From: Populus alba
Lineage: Eukaryota; Streptophyta; Magnoliopsida; Malpighiales; Salicaceae
Reading direction: 5' to 3'
DNA length: 64,000 nt
Assembly: GCF_005239225.2 (NCBI RefSeq)
Contig: NC_133293.1
Span: forward strand, 20,118,333-20,182,332
The notes beneath the pieces are model-generated. The model made no database searches and was not told the origin of the DNA. It worked only from the letters and a program-made list of their open reading frames with translations. This document shows positions 11,727 to 21,857 of this stretch, one piece after another. How positions within the stretch are numbered: the first letter of the stretch is position 1; each line of letters opens with the position of its first letter. The translations under genes were made by a program, and so were the position numbers.

Positions 11727-12150
11727 GGCGACCTGCCCACACACTCACACTGATCTGTTTTGGTCTATTTTCACGGGCGACCTACCCACACGTACTCACT
11801 CAAGTCTATTTTCACGGGCGACCTGCCCACACATACTCACTCAAGTCTATTTTCACGGGCGACCGACCCACACTCTCCCAATAGTCTATTTTCACGGGCG
11901 ACCTGCCCACACATTGGGTTTACCTGAGATCCCATCTGGCGACCTCATTCAACTGGAACGAAATATGCGTAACTCGGTTAACCTGAAATCCCATCTGGCG
12001 ATTCCCTTTAACCAAAGCTACATGAGATCCCATCTGGCGACCTCATTCTGGAACAAAAATATGTGTAACTCGGTCAACCTGAAATCCCATCTGGCGATTC
12101 CCTTTAACCAAAGCTACATGAGATCCCATCTGGCGACCTCATTCTGGTCT
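11727..12150. repeat. Tandem array 1 in the retrotransposon 3' UTR
   Basis: Five units containing GGGCGACCTGCCCACAC with TCTATTTTCAC spacers are followed by longer units built on ATCCCATCTGGCGACCTCATTC and ATCCCATCTGGCGATTCCC. Units are imperfect and of changing length. A 179-residue open frame crosses it only because the unit lacks stops in that frame. Confidence 0.85.
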
Positions 12151-12560
12151 CATTGTACGGGTGACTAACCCTAGAAAAATGCTGGTCTCCTTGTACGGGT
12201 GACGAACCCTGGTGCTGCTGGTCTCATTGTACGGGTGACGAACCCTAATGCTGGTCTCATTGTACGGGTGACGAACCCTAGAAAAAAAGCTGGTCTCATT
12301 GTACGGGTGACGAACCCTATGTTGGTCTCATTGTACGGGTGACGAACCCTATGGTGGTCTCATTGTACGAGTGACGAACCCTAGAAAAAAAGCTGGTCTC
12401 ATTGTACGGGTGACGAACCCTATGTTGGTCTCATTGTACGGGTGACGAACCCTATGGTGGTCTCATTGTACGGGTGACGAACCCTAGAAAAATGCTGGTC
12501 TCATTGTACGGGTGACTAACCCTGGAAAAATACTGGTCTCATTGTATGGGTGACCGACCC
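12145..12560. repeat. Tandem array 2, about 12 units of 28-40 bp
   Basis: The repeated core is TGGTCTCATTGTACGGGTGA followed by CGAACCCT, with short spacers such as AGAAAAATGC. About twelve copies can be counted. Every unit keeps GGGT-GAC-NN-ACCC, a short stem-loop. Confidence 0.9.
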
Positions 12561-13175
12561 AAAAATGGAAAAAATGTGAAGAAGTGTGGTCTCATTGTAA
12601 TGGGTGACCTACCCACGTGGAAAGAATATGAAAAGGTGGTCTCGTTGTGATGGGCGACCTACCCAAATAGAAAGAATGTGATATGCGGTCTCATTATAAT
12701 GGGTGACCTACCCAAATGAAAAAAATATGATGGAGTGTGGTCTCATTGTAATGGGTGACCTACCCAGATGGAAAAAATATGATGAAGTGCGGTCTCATTG
12801 TCATGAGTGACCTACCCGAAAATGGAAAAAATATGAAGTGGGGTCTCATTGTAATGGGTGACCTACCCAGATGGAAAAAATATGATGAACGGTCTCGTTG
12901 TGATGGGCGACCTACCCAAATAGAAAGAATATGAAGTGCGGTCTCATTGTAATGGGTGACCTACCCAAAAATGAAAAAAATATGAAATGTGGTCTCATTG
13001 TAATGGGTGACCAACCCAGATGGAAAAAATATGATGAACAGTCTTGTTGTGATGGGCGACCTACCCAAATAGAAAGAATATAAAGTGCGGTCTCATTGTA
13101 ATGGGTGACCTACCCAAAAATGGAAAAAATATGAAGTGTGGTCTCATTGTAATGGGTGACCAACCCAGGAAAAAT
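12560..13175. repeat. Tandem array 3, about 12 units of 48-55 bp
   Basis: The core is GGTCTCATTGTAATGGGTGA followed by CCTACCCA, with A-rich spacers (GGAAAAAATATGAAGTG). About twelve units. It is plainly related to array 2: the same GGTCTC-ATTGT block and the same GGGTGAC..ACCC stem-loop with a changed spacer. Confidence 0.9.
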
Positions 13176-13179
13176 GTTG

Positions 13180-13305
13180 GCGAGGGCTCAAAGGCGCACT
13201 CGAAATGAGGTAGGGTTAGAAAACGCGCTACCTGAGAAGTGAGGGCTCAACGGCGCACTCGAAATGAGGTAGGGTTAGAAAAACGCACTACCCGAGATGA
13301 TAATG
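13180..13305. repeat. Two-copy tandem repeat about 64 bp
   Basis: GAGGGCTCAAAGGCGCACTC followed by GAAATGAGGTAGGGTTAGAA occurs twice, with AACGCGCTACC / AACGCACTACC ends. It closes the repeat-rich 3' UTR on the interior side. Confidence 0.85.
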
Positions 13306-13944
13306 AAACACCGACCTGACAATGTTAAAAGCAATGCATTATGATCACTATGCATGTATACTTACCTGAGAAAAAAATATAGGTCCCCCCCCTCCTTGAT
13401 GCTCCATCGTCATAGGGTTCCCTTGTTTGCATCCCAAAGCTTTCTTTGTTCTTCCGAGGCATTGACTCATTCATGTACTGGCCATCCACTCAGCTGTAAA
13501 CGCAGTGCCCATCCCGGGCTGTCTTTGACAATTACTGCTTGCATCGTTCATCAAGCTTGACCCTGCCCCCAAGTGTGGTACTGCTTGATTCATTATGAAG
13601 GATTTTCTCTCCTGGCTTCTTCTGAGAATTATCCTCTGATTGATTGTGTGCATCATGCCAATACCCATCAAGATTGTTAATCAATCATGAACTTGCCTCT
13701 AGTTGAAACAGTACTCTTCAAGTACATGTTATCACCAGCCTTCTTGGAACTCATTCAGTCATCCAGTCATGCATCTCTTAGCTTGCAGTACAAAGGCTTA
13801 TGGTTGTATGCTCAGTGCTCTTCTCATAGATTCCTTTCAACTCTTCTAATCAGATTGTGAAAAGTAATGTCTCAGCCTCATCAATGATGCTGCTTTTTAT
13901 CCCCCATACTCATGCGGTGAAGCGCTCGTCTGGCTTCAGAATAA

Positions 13945-14200
13945 GATGTCCCACAATCAGTCTTCGAAGTGGGTGCCTTTCCGACATTCATTCAGTGCAG
14001 TTGTGTGATAACATCTGTCTATAACCATGTTTCAAAGAATGACAATATGAGATTGTCCTTTAAGTGCGACATTGTTCCACAATTAGTCTTGGTGGTGTGC
14101 ATCTTTTCACCATTCAATTCATCTGTGTATCTTCATCGATTGCTAGCCATGTTTCAAAAGATGATGATATGAAAGTGTCCTTCAAGTACACCCTTGTTTC
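13945..14200. repeat. Two diverged tandem units of about 120 bp
   Basis: Both units carry CCACAAT(C/T)AGTCTT, CATTCA(G/A)T, CATCTGT, CCATGTTTCAAA and GTCCTT(T/C)AAGT in the same order. The copies are clearly diverged, so they are older than the LTR pair. Confidence 0.7.
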
Positions 14201-16699
14201 TCCATTGCCGACAGGGTTCACTGGAGCATGGGCCATTTTGGAATGACATTGCCCCCAGGATGATCTGAATGTGCTCATTCATTGATTATCTGTCTTTGAA
14301 CATCATTGTCTTCCGTTCACTGATTCATCATTTAATCATTGCCTCATAGCTGATATGAGCACCGCTTGTTTTTCCTTTTCAAGGTCTACTGTATTGCCCC
14401 CCAGCTGCTCAACTTTTGAAGGAGTATCGAGGAATGTTGATGTCATTTTTGTCGAGGATTTTGCAAACTCAACTGATGTTCTTGCTTGAAAATCTTTCTT
14501 GTTCTGGAATCAAATCTCACATTTCAACGATCATGTCTATTCAAGTCTAATTGTTGAAATGAAATCAGAGAGATGTCTGTTTTTTTTTTTTTTTAATTAT
14601 TTTTTCTTTTGAAATTCAAACTTCTTTGGTCAAAGACCCAACACACTATTCAATGCAGTCCTTTGATTGTCTTGTATTTTGAAAACAGAAATGACCCAAT
14701 GTAGGATTAAAATGGCTTTTTCCATGGTTCTTTGTATAATTTTGAATCCTTGATATTAGGTATATCATTTGACAGTCTATGATGAGGTGACCTTTTTATG
14801 AATTTCAAAAACAAGATGCTCAGGCTTTATCAAGAAAGGTTGTTTCTTAGCATTTATTTTATCAGCATGCACAATAACCAGTAGCTTATTTCATGAAGTC
14901 ACGACCCTTATGGAAAAGTTCTTGAAGTTTTGAGAGCGCCATTTATCGATTCAAATTGCTTGCTTGATTAAAAAGGGCTTTTAAAAAAACACGTAATGCA
15001 GGCTATGGTTCATGGCTATGAAAAAAGGAATTTCACAGGCTCAAAAGGTGTTTGAGGGTTTCAAAGACCTAGGATCAACATCAACTATTCATCAACTCTT
15101 TTCTATTGTTGTCTTTGTAGAGGAAACGACATATAACCTTGTTAACCTCAAAGTTCAGACTTTTCTTAACATAAGTTATAATGCAAATCCACCTTTCCTT
15201 GATGAATAACCAACCTTAATCATCTGATAACATCATAGGCTTTATAATGGATACCAAAAGTCAACGCTTATAGCTTAATCTCTTTTTTTTTTTTAGTATT
15301 GACTTTTGTTGTGCCTTTCCTTGATTGAAATTTCTTTTGCTCTTCATACACTTGATAGGCGTTCTCCTTCCTTTATCTTTGACTTGTATTTAAGTGAGGG
15401 CAATTTCAACTTTTTTTTTCATTCTTTTTTTTTTTTTTTTTTTTTTTTTTCATAGCCTTCCTCAAAACTTTCTTATATGCCCCCAGTCTATGTGTCTTCT
15501 TCTAGCTCTCTCTCAATCATTGGACTTTTGTTCTAAGCCTTTCCCTTTATCCATTAATTATATCAATATCTCCAAAATATCTCTCATTTGCCCCCAGTAT
15601 GGGGTGTGATCCTAGTCAGGGTTTCTTTTTTTGAAAGAAAATATTTTACCAGGCTCAAAATGGGACTGCAAGGGATATAATCTTTAGAAAGTGAAGGGAT
15701 ATCAAAGATGGCCTTTTCTCATTTCAAGCAAGGTTGGTTAAAACCGATAAATTTTGACCTCATCTACTGTAATGATTGGGACTTGTAAGAATCATGATTC
15801 ACGAGTCCATAACTACCGAATCCACTACATGTCATTATGCATACTGTTAAAACTTAGCTATATGATGTGTGGTTCAGTTTCAGGGGGTATGAGTTCAAAA
15901 TTGTTTGGTCACCTCATGTTATTTTCAAGTATCGAGTCATTTCTGTAATCAAAACACTTTTAATCTTTCGACTTGATTAACCTTTATTGCATGTTGGAGT
16001 TTGATCAAAACATTTTGTCAAAATAAAATGTTAAACATCTGTTGATTTCAAAACAACAAAAAGACAAAAGCAAGGCATGTTTCGTTGAAGGATGAGATGT
16101 GATATCAAAACAAAAATGCAAAATCCATAACAAAAATGCTTGACAATTTAACTCCTTCTTGGATCAGCTTCTCTGGCAATATCTATGTTTTGCCGAGCAA
16201 TTCCAATCACTTGTCATTCTGAAAATGATTGATGACATCACATCTCTTATCTGGATTATACCACCTAGAAATTGGTGGTTGCATGGGATTTGTCGGAGTC
16301 AAGCAAAAATTCTAGAATCTGGCAGGTGTTGGCCGACAAACATAAGTGGCAGAGGAATGTCAATCTTGGCAAAGACACTTGAGCAATTGATGCTTGAGCG
16401 AGACTTGACTAGGCAAAGTAACTGAGGTTTCTCAATCGAGAGTCATCTTCTGATGCACCTCTCATCATTGTTCTGGAATCCATGGCAGATCCTTCAATCC
16501 TTCACTTCTTCATAGCTCGCTCAATTCTTTCAATGATCTTCACAACATCATGTCAATCTTCCAATGTTGTCGTGGTTGGTTGAGGATTGTTAGAAAACTT
16601 TCTAACAGCTTGGTAATCTTGGCAGCGCCCAGAAACTTGTAGTATCGCCACTACCGACGTGTGGAATCACACATTGTCTCTATTGGAAGAGCACCTGAT

Positions 16700-17200
16700 G
16701 AATCTAAAACTCTTTTGTCCCCTCTTTGATTTCTCACTGACAGTGCAGCAAACAAACACCTATAGAGGAAGTCCTGCTCTGTTAAAGTTTCAGTCTTCTT
16801 CATGTTTTTCAATCTAGGCATGTCTCTTCTCTCTACTCTTGCATTTTAATACTGACACTGTTGGAGGAAAATCATAGCTGATCTGAAACTACTGTATTCC
16901 TTCTTGGATTTCCCATTTGCGGATCTACAAACAGATTCCTGCCGAAAGAGCTCTGCTACGTTGAAGTTTGAAGTCTGCTCGTATTTTTCAGACCAGGTCT
17001 GGATCTTCAATGTACTAAGATGTCTCCGTGCTGAAACTGATGAGAGAAATATTTGTAGCATATGCAACTTATAAATTCCCTCTTGCATTCCCAATTTGCA
17101 GAGCCATAAATGGATTTTTATGGAGGGAGCTCTGCCACATTGAAGTTCAGTGTTTAATCATGGTTTTTCAGACCATCTTGTGCTGCTGAACCGGAGTTGA
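16700..17200. repeat. Three degenerate units of about 185 bp
   Basis: Each unit runs through a TTTCTCAC / TTTCCCATTTGCGGA / TCCCAATTTGCAGA segment, an A(A/C)A-rich stretch, CTCTGCTACGTTGAAGTT or close variants, and TTTTTCAGACCA. Similarity is partial and judged by eye. Confidence 0.55.
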
Positions 17201-18263
17201 GCTCATAATTGGGGTGGCTTCCAAGAAGACTAATGCGCCATGTACAAGAGGCTAGTAGTCGTTTGGTTCTATTAGATGAGGTGGATGCGATGAACACTTA
17301 ACAGCGCAACTGGACAAGAATCAGAATTGTCATTAGTTGATGACTGAAGGCGTTGTTGCTTTTGTTCATGACGAAAAAAGAGAGATACAGCTTCAATTAG
17401 ATGTGAACAAGCTGGGTTCCCACAGAAGACTGTGCAGATATTCTCTTTCCATTTGATGCTCAACACTTGTTCGAGCAGATCTGAGTCCAGCTACTTCACA
17501 TTTAATGCTCTCAACCTTAATCTGATAATGAGCCTCTATCTGACATCTTTCTTCGCCTCTATCTGACATCTTTCTTCACCTCCATCATTTTTCTCCAATC
17601 ACTTGCAGCACAGCTTGTGCGGGGGACCTACCTTTCAACCCGGTTCATGTATGATAAATGTATGAATATGTAATCTATATGATGAACTCACCCTTCGAGA
17701 GGTGACAATATGGTCGTAACTCTTGTATGATGGACAAGAATCATGATTTTTGCCCAAACTCTACAATGAAAATTTTCGGAGCAACGGCTAATGTGTCACC
17801 CACAAGTCTTGAGGTCAAGATGCTTCAAGAAGGGTTTGCCCTTATGCAAAAAAACGATGGCACATACAACCTAAGGACAGGTTCTATTCATTATGTGAAC
17901 ATGGGTAGGTTTCCTATCTGGTCTCAAAAGGGTCTCATATCTGCCCAGTGACGTTCTTCGTAAAGACAGTATGGGGGCGTTGCAAGGAATGGTTAAGGCA
18001 CGTATACCCACCATTACCAAGCAGGCACTCAGATATGAGTTGGGTGTTTCACGCATCTGAACCCTGACCAATAGTCTTAGGGTAGATCGCTAGTTCCCCA
18101 CCTAACCTAGAAGCTTGTGTGTGCTTTTAAAAATAAATACAGGTGATGCATGAGACAATTCTATAAAATGCATGGAAATAAATATTAACAAAAAGATAAA
18201 AATGCAAAAACTTAAACACATCAAACATACAAAGCTTAGTCCAATAATGTCAGAAACAGTACC

Positions 18264-18282
18264 TTCCCCAGTGGAGTCGCCA
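18264..18282 (-). promoter_or_regulatory. Primer-binding site of the retrotransposon
   Basis: The minus strand reads TGGCGACTCCACTGGGGA a few bases after the end of the right-hand LTR. The TGG start fits pairing with the CCA end of a tRNA. I cannot name the tRNA with certainty; tRNA-Arg is the expectation from Ogre-type elements. Confidence 0.75.
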
Positions 18283-18285
18283 TTC

Positions 18286-20252
18286 TGTCGCACCCCAAAA
18301 AAAATCATCAGTCGGCGCGCGGCATCGGCTGGCGACTTAAATCTCGTATGTTGCGTTCATTGCTTGAATTGGTTCGTTGGAGTCGCCACCTAGTAATTTA
18401 TTGAGGGCTACTAGGAAACCTGATGTACTGGTCTTGTTAGAGATTCGCGGGTACGGGACTGGTTGTGGTTAGGGAAGGTATTAGCACCCCTAACGCACCC
18501 TACCTGAGGTAAGCTGCTTCGTGGCTTTGATGTGTTAAAGAAGTTTTAATAATTGTCTTTTCATCGGAAATTAGAAATATCACTTACGTATAAGTTAATA
18601 AATTCTTAACCGTGATCCGATCAAAATATTAAATTCTTCTTTAATATATTTGCAATTTTATCCTGAAAAAATAAAATAAATAAAATAACAAATTCATAAA
18701 ACAAATACAAACACACACATACACTTTCACTATTTTTATTTTTGTTTCTTTTCTTTTTCTTTTCTTTTCTTTCTTTTCTTTCTTTTCTTTTACATCCATA
18801 TTTACAAAATACAAGAATTCAAAAACAAATAAACAAACATTACATTAAAATTACAACAATAGCCCAAAACAATCTGAAATTACAAGGAAACCCTTCTGCA
18901 AGCCGAAACAGTGTGCAGGAACAGTGGCGGCGCGTCCTCCCACGCGCCACCACCACTGGCGGCGCGTGGGTTCACGCGCCGCCGACCATGCCGGAAACGG
19001 GCGGATCTGCCCTGTTTCTTCTCCCTTTCGCCTCCCTGCAACCGGTGAAGAGTTACATCATCTGCAACAACAACAAAAACGCATAGACAGTCGATTTTAG
19101 ATTTTAGATTTCTTTGTTTTTGAAATCTGCTTCGGTTCTTTTGCTTCTTCTTGTCCGATCTGGCTTCTCCTTCTCTGTTTCAGGCGGCCGGATGTGTGGA
19201 TGTGTTTCGGTCAACGACTGCGCAGCTGCTGGTGTCCGATCGTCGGCTTCAGCTGGCTTTGCTGCTGCAACCCGAGCCACTGGAGCTGTTGCGGAGATGG
19301 GCGAGGTTGCTGGGGGCGTTGAGGCGGAGGAGTGGACAGATCGGTGGGTGTCTCTGCTGGAGGCGGTGAGTACTGCTGGAGGAAGGAGGCGGTGAGTACT
19401 GCTGTGTTCGGGTCTGTGAGTGCCACTGTGTTCGGGCTGGTCGGGGTCGATTATGGTGGAGACATCGCTGCCGGGAGGAGGAGATGAAGACGGTGAAGCT
19501 GGGGAAAACTGAAGAGGAGAGCTTCTGCAATTTCGTGGCTGTTGTAGCCAGGGGAGCTGGCGGCTGGAGGAAGGAATGGAGAAGAAACCGAAAAATTAAA
19601 AAAAAGGGGAGTGTGAGGCTGGCCGGTCGGTTGAGGGGAACGGCCAAGGAAGGAGATGTTCGGGTCTGGTTTCTGCTTGGATCCGGGTTGGGGGTCAGCG
19701 GCTATGGATGAAGAGGATGAGGGGGAGCTGTGTTTGGCTGCTGGGCGAGGGAGCTGTGTGGGGGAGAAAAAAATGAATTGGCTCCGGCGGCTGGGAAAAA
19801 AATTAAAACCAGGGGGGAGCGGCTGCTCTTCAAAAAAAAAGATTAGGTTTAGGTTTTTTGTATTTTTTTGTGTTTCCAAAATTAACCCCCCCTTTGCAAG
19901 TGTTAGAAACCAGTATTTATAGGCAAAAAATATTACCAAGTTTTCAACATTGGTCCCTTAACTTTCTTTTTTTGTAAAATTTGATTTTTCTTGTTTTTTT
20001 GTAATTTTTTGAAAATGAGCAATATCAACGTCGACTCGATGCGGAAAATCAATGATTTTAAAAACGACGCGTGAAAAGTCGAACGCGTTTGAAAGACCCT
20101 TAAAAAATTAAATTCTTTTTTAGACGACGTTGAAAATGCTAAAATGACGAAAATATATTAAAAAACATATTTTTGATTTTCTTTGCTTTTCTCAATTTTT
20201 TTGGATTTTTTTGAAAATATATCAAAACATGGGTCAAAATTGGGTAGCAACA
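18286..20252 (-). repeat. LTR, 5' copy in element orientation
   Basis: 1,967 bp, matching the other LTR along its whole length. The differences I could see by eye are one-base length changes in homopolymers, a changed TTTTC microsatellite, and one small difference in the A-rich run at the TGTCGCACCC end. No clear base substitution was found. It ends at GCAACA followed by the AGTAT duplication. Confidence 0.92.
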
Positions 20253-20257
20253 AGTAT
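20253..20257. repeat. Target-site duplication, right (AGTAT)
   Basis: Same five bases as at 9651-9655. The flanking sequence continues as the interrupted host repeat (AGTGAGGCGTG). Confidence 0.92.
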
Positions 20258-20310
20258 AGTGAGGCGTGAAAAAAAAATGATGTATAGGAGGCGTGGGGAA
20301 GCTACAATGC

Positions 20311-20880
20311 TTTGGTACCCGCGCTATGCCGCGGGTCATTTTTTTGTATAAAAATATAAAAAAAACAACAAAAATTTAAAAATCTTGGGTTTTTTTGCAA
20401 GGCCATACCCAAGAATCTTGGGTTTGGCTGCAACGCCTGACCTAAAAATAATATTTATAATATTAATAATAAAATTAAACTTACATGACCCAAGTTTAAG
20501 TGAGCCTAATTGCAACACCGGACTCAAGAATTTTGGATGTGGGTCTGGCTATAAGGTCGTGTTATAAAAGTGTGATAATTAAATAAACTAATTTAAAAGA
20601 AAGAAAGAAAAAAAAACAACAGAAAGGAAAAAAACTAATGAAGAAAAAGAAAAAAAAAATAAATTAAGTGGGTTAACCTTTTAAACCAGGTTATCCCGTA
20701 AAACCTGAGATTCGCGTAATGAAAGTTTGATAACTAAATAGAAAAACAATGACGGGTTTACCCAGAATTAATTGGGTTAACCCATCAAACCAAGTTAACC
20801 TGTCAAGCTCAGGATACGTATCATGAAAGTATGAAAGTCTGATAATTAAATATAAAGAAAATTAACTTTAACAAACTAAA
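20311..20880. repeat. Repeat family copy D with a GC-rich terminal hairpin
   Basis: Starts TTGGTACCCGCGCTATGCCGC like copies A and B and follows the same order of motifs (GGTTTGGCTGCAACGCC, CATGACCCAAGTTTAAGTG, GATGTGGGTCTGGCTATAAG, CCAGGTTATCCCGTAAAACC). It lies just right of the retrotransposon, so the element landed inside this repeat cluster. On the minus strand the bases after the hairpin are AAAGCATTGTAG, not CTAG. Confidence 0.65.
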
Positions 20881-21854
20881 CTAATATAATTGTCAGGTTA
20901 ACTTGATTTCGTTCTAAACTCATAATATTTAGATTTGACTTGATTTTTTAAAATATGTTTTAAAATAAATTTATTAACCGGGTTATGAGCCGGAATCGAT
21001 AATAACTTTGATCTTGGCAATCCTGACAACTAATATAATAAAAAGATGTTTCGTAAACCTGATTAACTCGTGAATTGATAAACTAAATCTAGAATTAGTT
21101 TGGTTCCAGAACAAAAATGAGTTGAACGAATCCACAATTATATGAATTTTTGATTTAGAGTCGATTTGAATCAACCTGTGTTTTTTAAAATATTAATTTT
21201 ATTTTTTATTAAAAAAATTATTTTATATTTTAAATTATTTTGATGCGCTAATCTTCAAAATATTTTTTTCAAAAATAAAAAATATATTCTTTTAATGTAT
21301 TTCAATATAAAAAGTATTTTGAAAAATAATAACCATAATACCAAACATGTCTAAAAAATTAAAATGATTGAATTGGTTTGAGATCAACCTCTCATGTGTT
21401 AATCACTTGATAAAAAATTATGAAAAAATAATACTCTTTTAAGATATTAAAAAAAAATAATACTTTTTCATGAGATGATTTTATTACGATTATGGTATTG
21501 TTATGAGATGATTTTAAACAAAAATTTTATATTTTCTATATTTGCTATCTTCATTGTATTATTTCGATCTCTATTATTTATTACGATTATGGTATTGTTA
21601 CAATGTCTAAGATAATAAAAGATATTTTTTCATGTTTTTTTACATGAAAATATATTAAACTAATATTTTTTAATTTTAACATGAAAATATTATAACATCA
21701 AAACAATTCTAAAATATATAAACATTGCTTGTAGGCAGCCGATTGCATTTTTCATAACGGCTGTAATTAGGCTACCACCCTACCCTTCTTTTAGTTTAAA
21801 ACAAAAAAAAACAAAAACAAAGGAAAAAGATGGAAGACAACTCGCTTCCCTTTC
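20881..21854. other. AT-rich intergenic DNA
   Basis: No gene seen. It holds degenerate sequence with ACCGGGTTATGAGCCGG-type motifs and one copy of the AT-rich repeat family at about 21180-21345. Confidence 0.6.
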
Positions 21855-21857
21855 TAA

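Larger units (their letters stand above)
13306..18284 (-). other. Non-coding interior of the retrotransposon
   Basis: About 5 kb with no recognisable retroviral protein in any frame; the longest frames are below 100 codons and show no domain. It contains a two-unit repeat of about 120 bp (13945-14200), three degenerate units of about 185 bp (16700-17200), poly-T runs at 14580 and 15430, and several GGGGGCA motifs on the minus strand. It may keep leader or packaging functions, but that is inference. Confidence 0.75.
9656..20252 (-). mobile_element. Complete non-autonomous LTR retrotransposon (LARD-like)
   Basis: Two directly repeated LTRs (9656-11627 and 18286-20252) flank a 6,658-bp interior, with TG...CA ends and AGTAT target duplications. 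Orientation is minus. Reading leftward from the right LTR, three bases (GAA) are followed by TGGCGACTCCACTGGGGA, a tRNA-complementary primer-binding site of the kind I associate with Tat/Ogre elements. Next to the left LTR the minus strand reads AAAGAGGGGGCATC, a polypurine tract. The interior has no frame over about 180 codons, and no protease, reverse transcriptase, RNase H or integrase motif. It is made of unique AT-rich sequence and several tandem arrays. It must have been mobilised by a related autonomous element. The Tat/Ogre family call is inference. Confidence 0.88.

Noticed and set aside
11629..12168. 179-codon frame across the tandem arrays
   Set aside because: It follows the tandem units, so the peptide is only a repeat read-through, and it is antisense to the element.
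15430..15450. Long poly-T as a retroposon tail
   Set aside because: It lies inside the retrotransposon interior without target duplications or a SINE body, so treated as low complexity.
9656..20252. Plus-strand orientation for the retrotransposon
   Set aside because: No primer-binding site follows the left LTR on the plus strand, and no purine tract precedes the right LTR. Both signals are clear on the minus strand.
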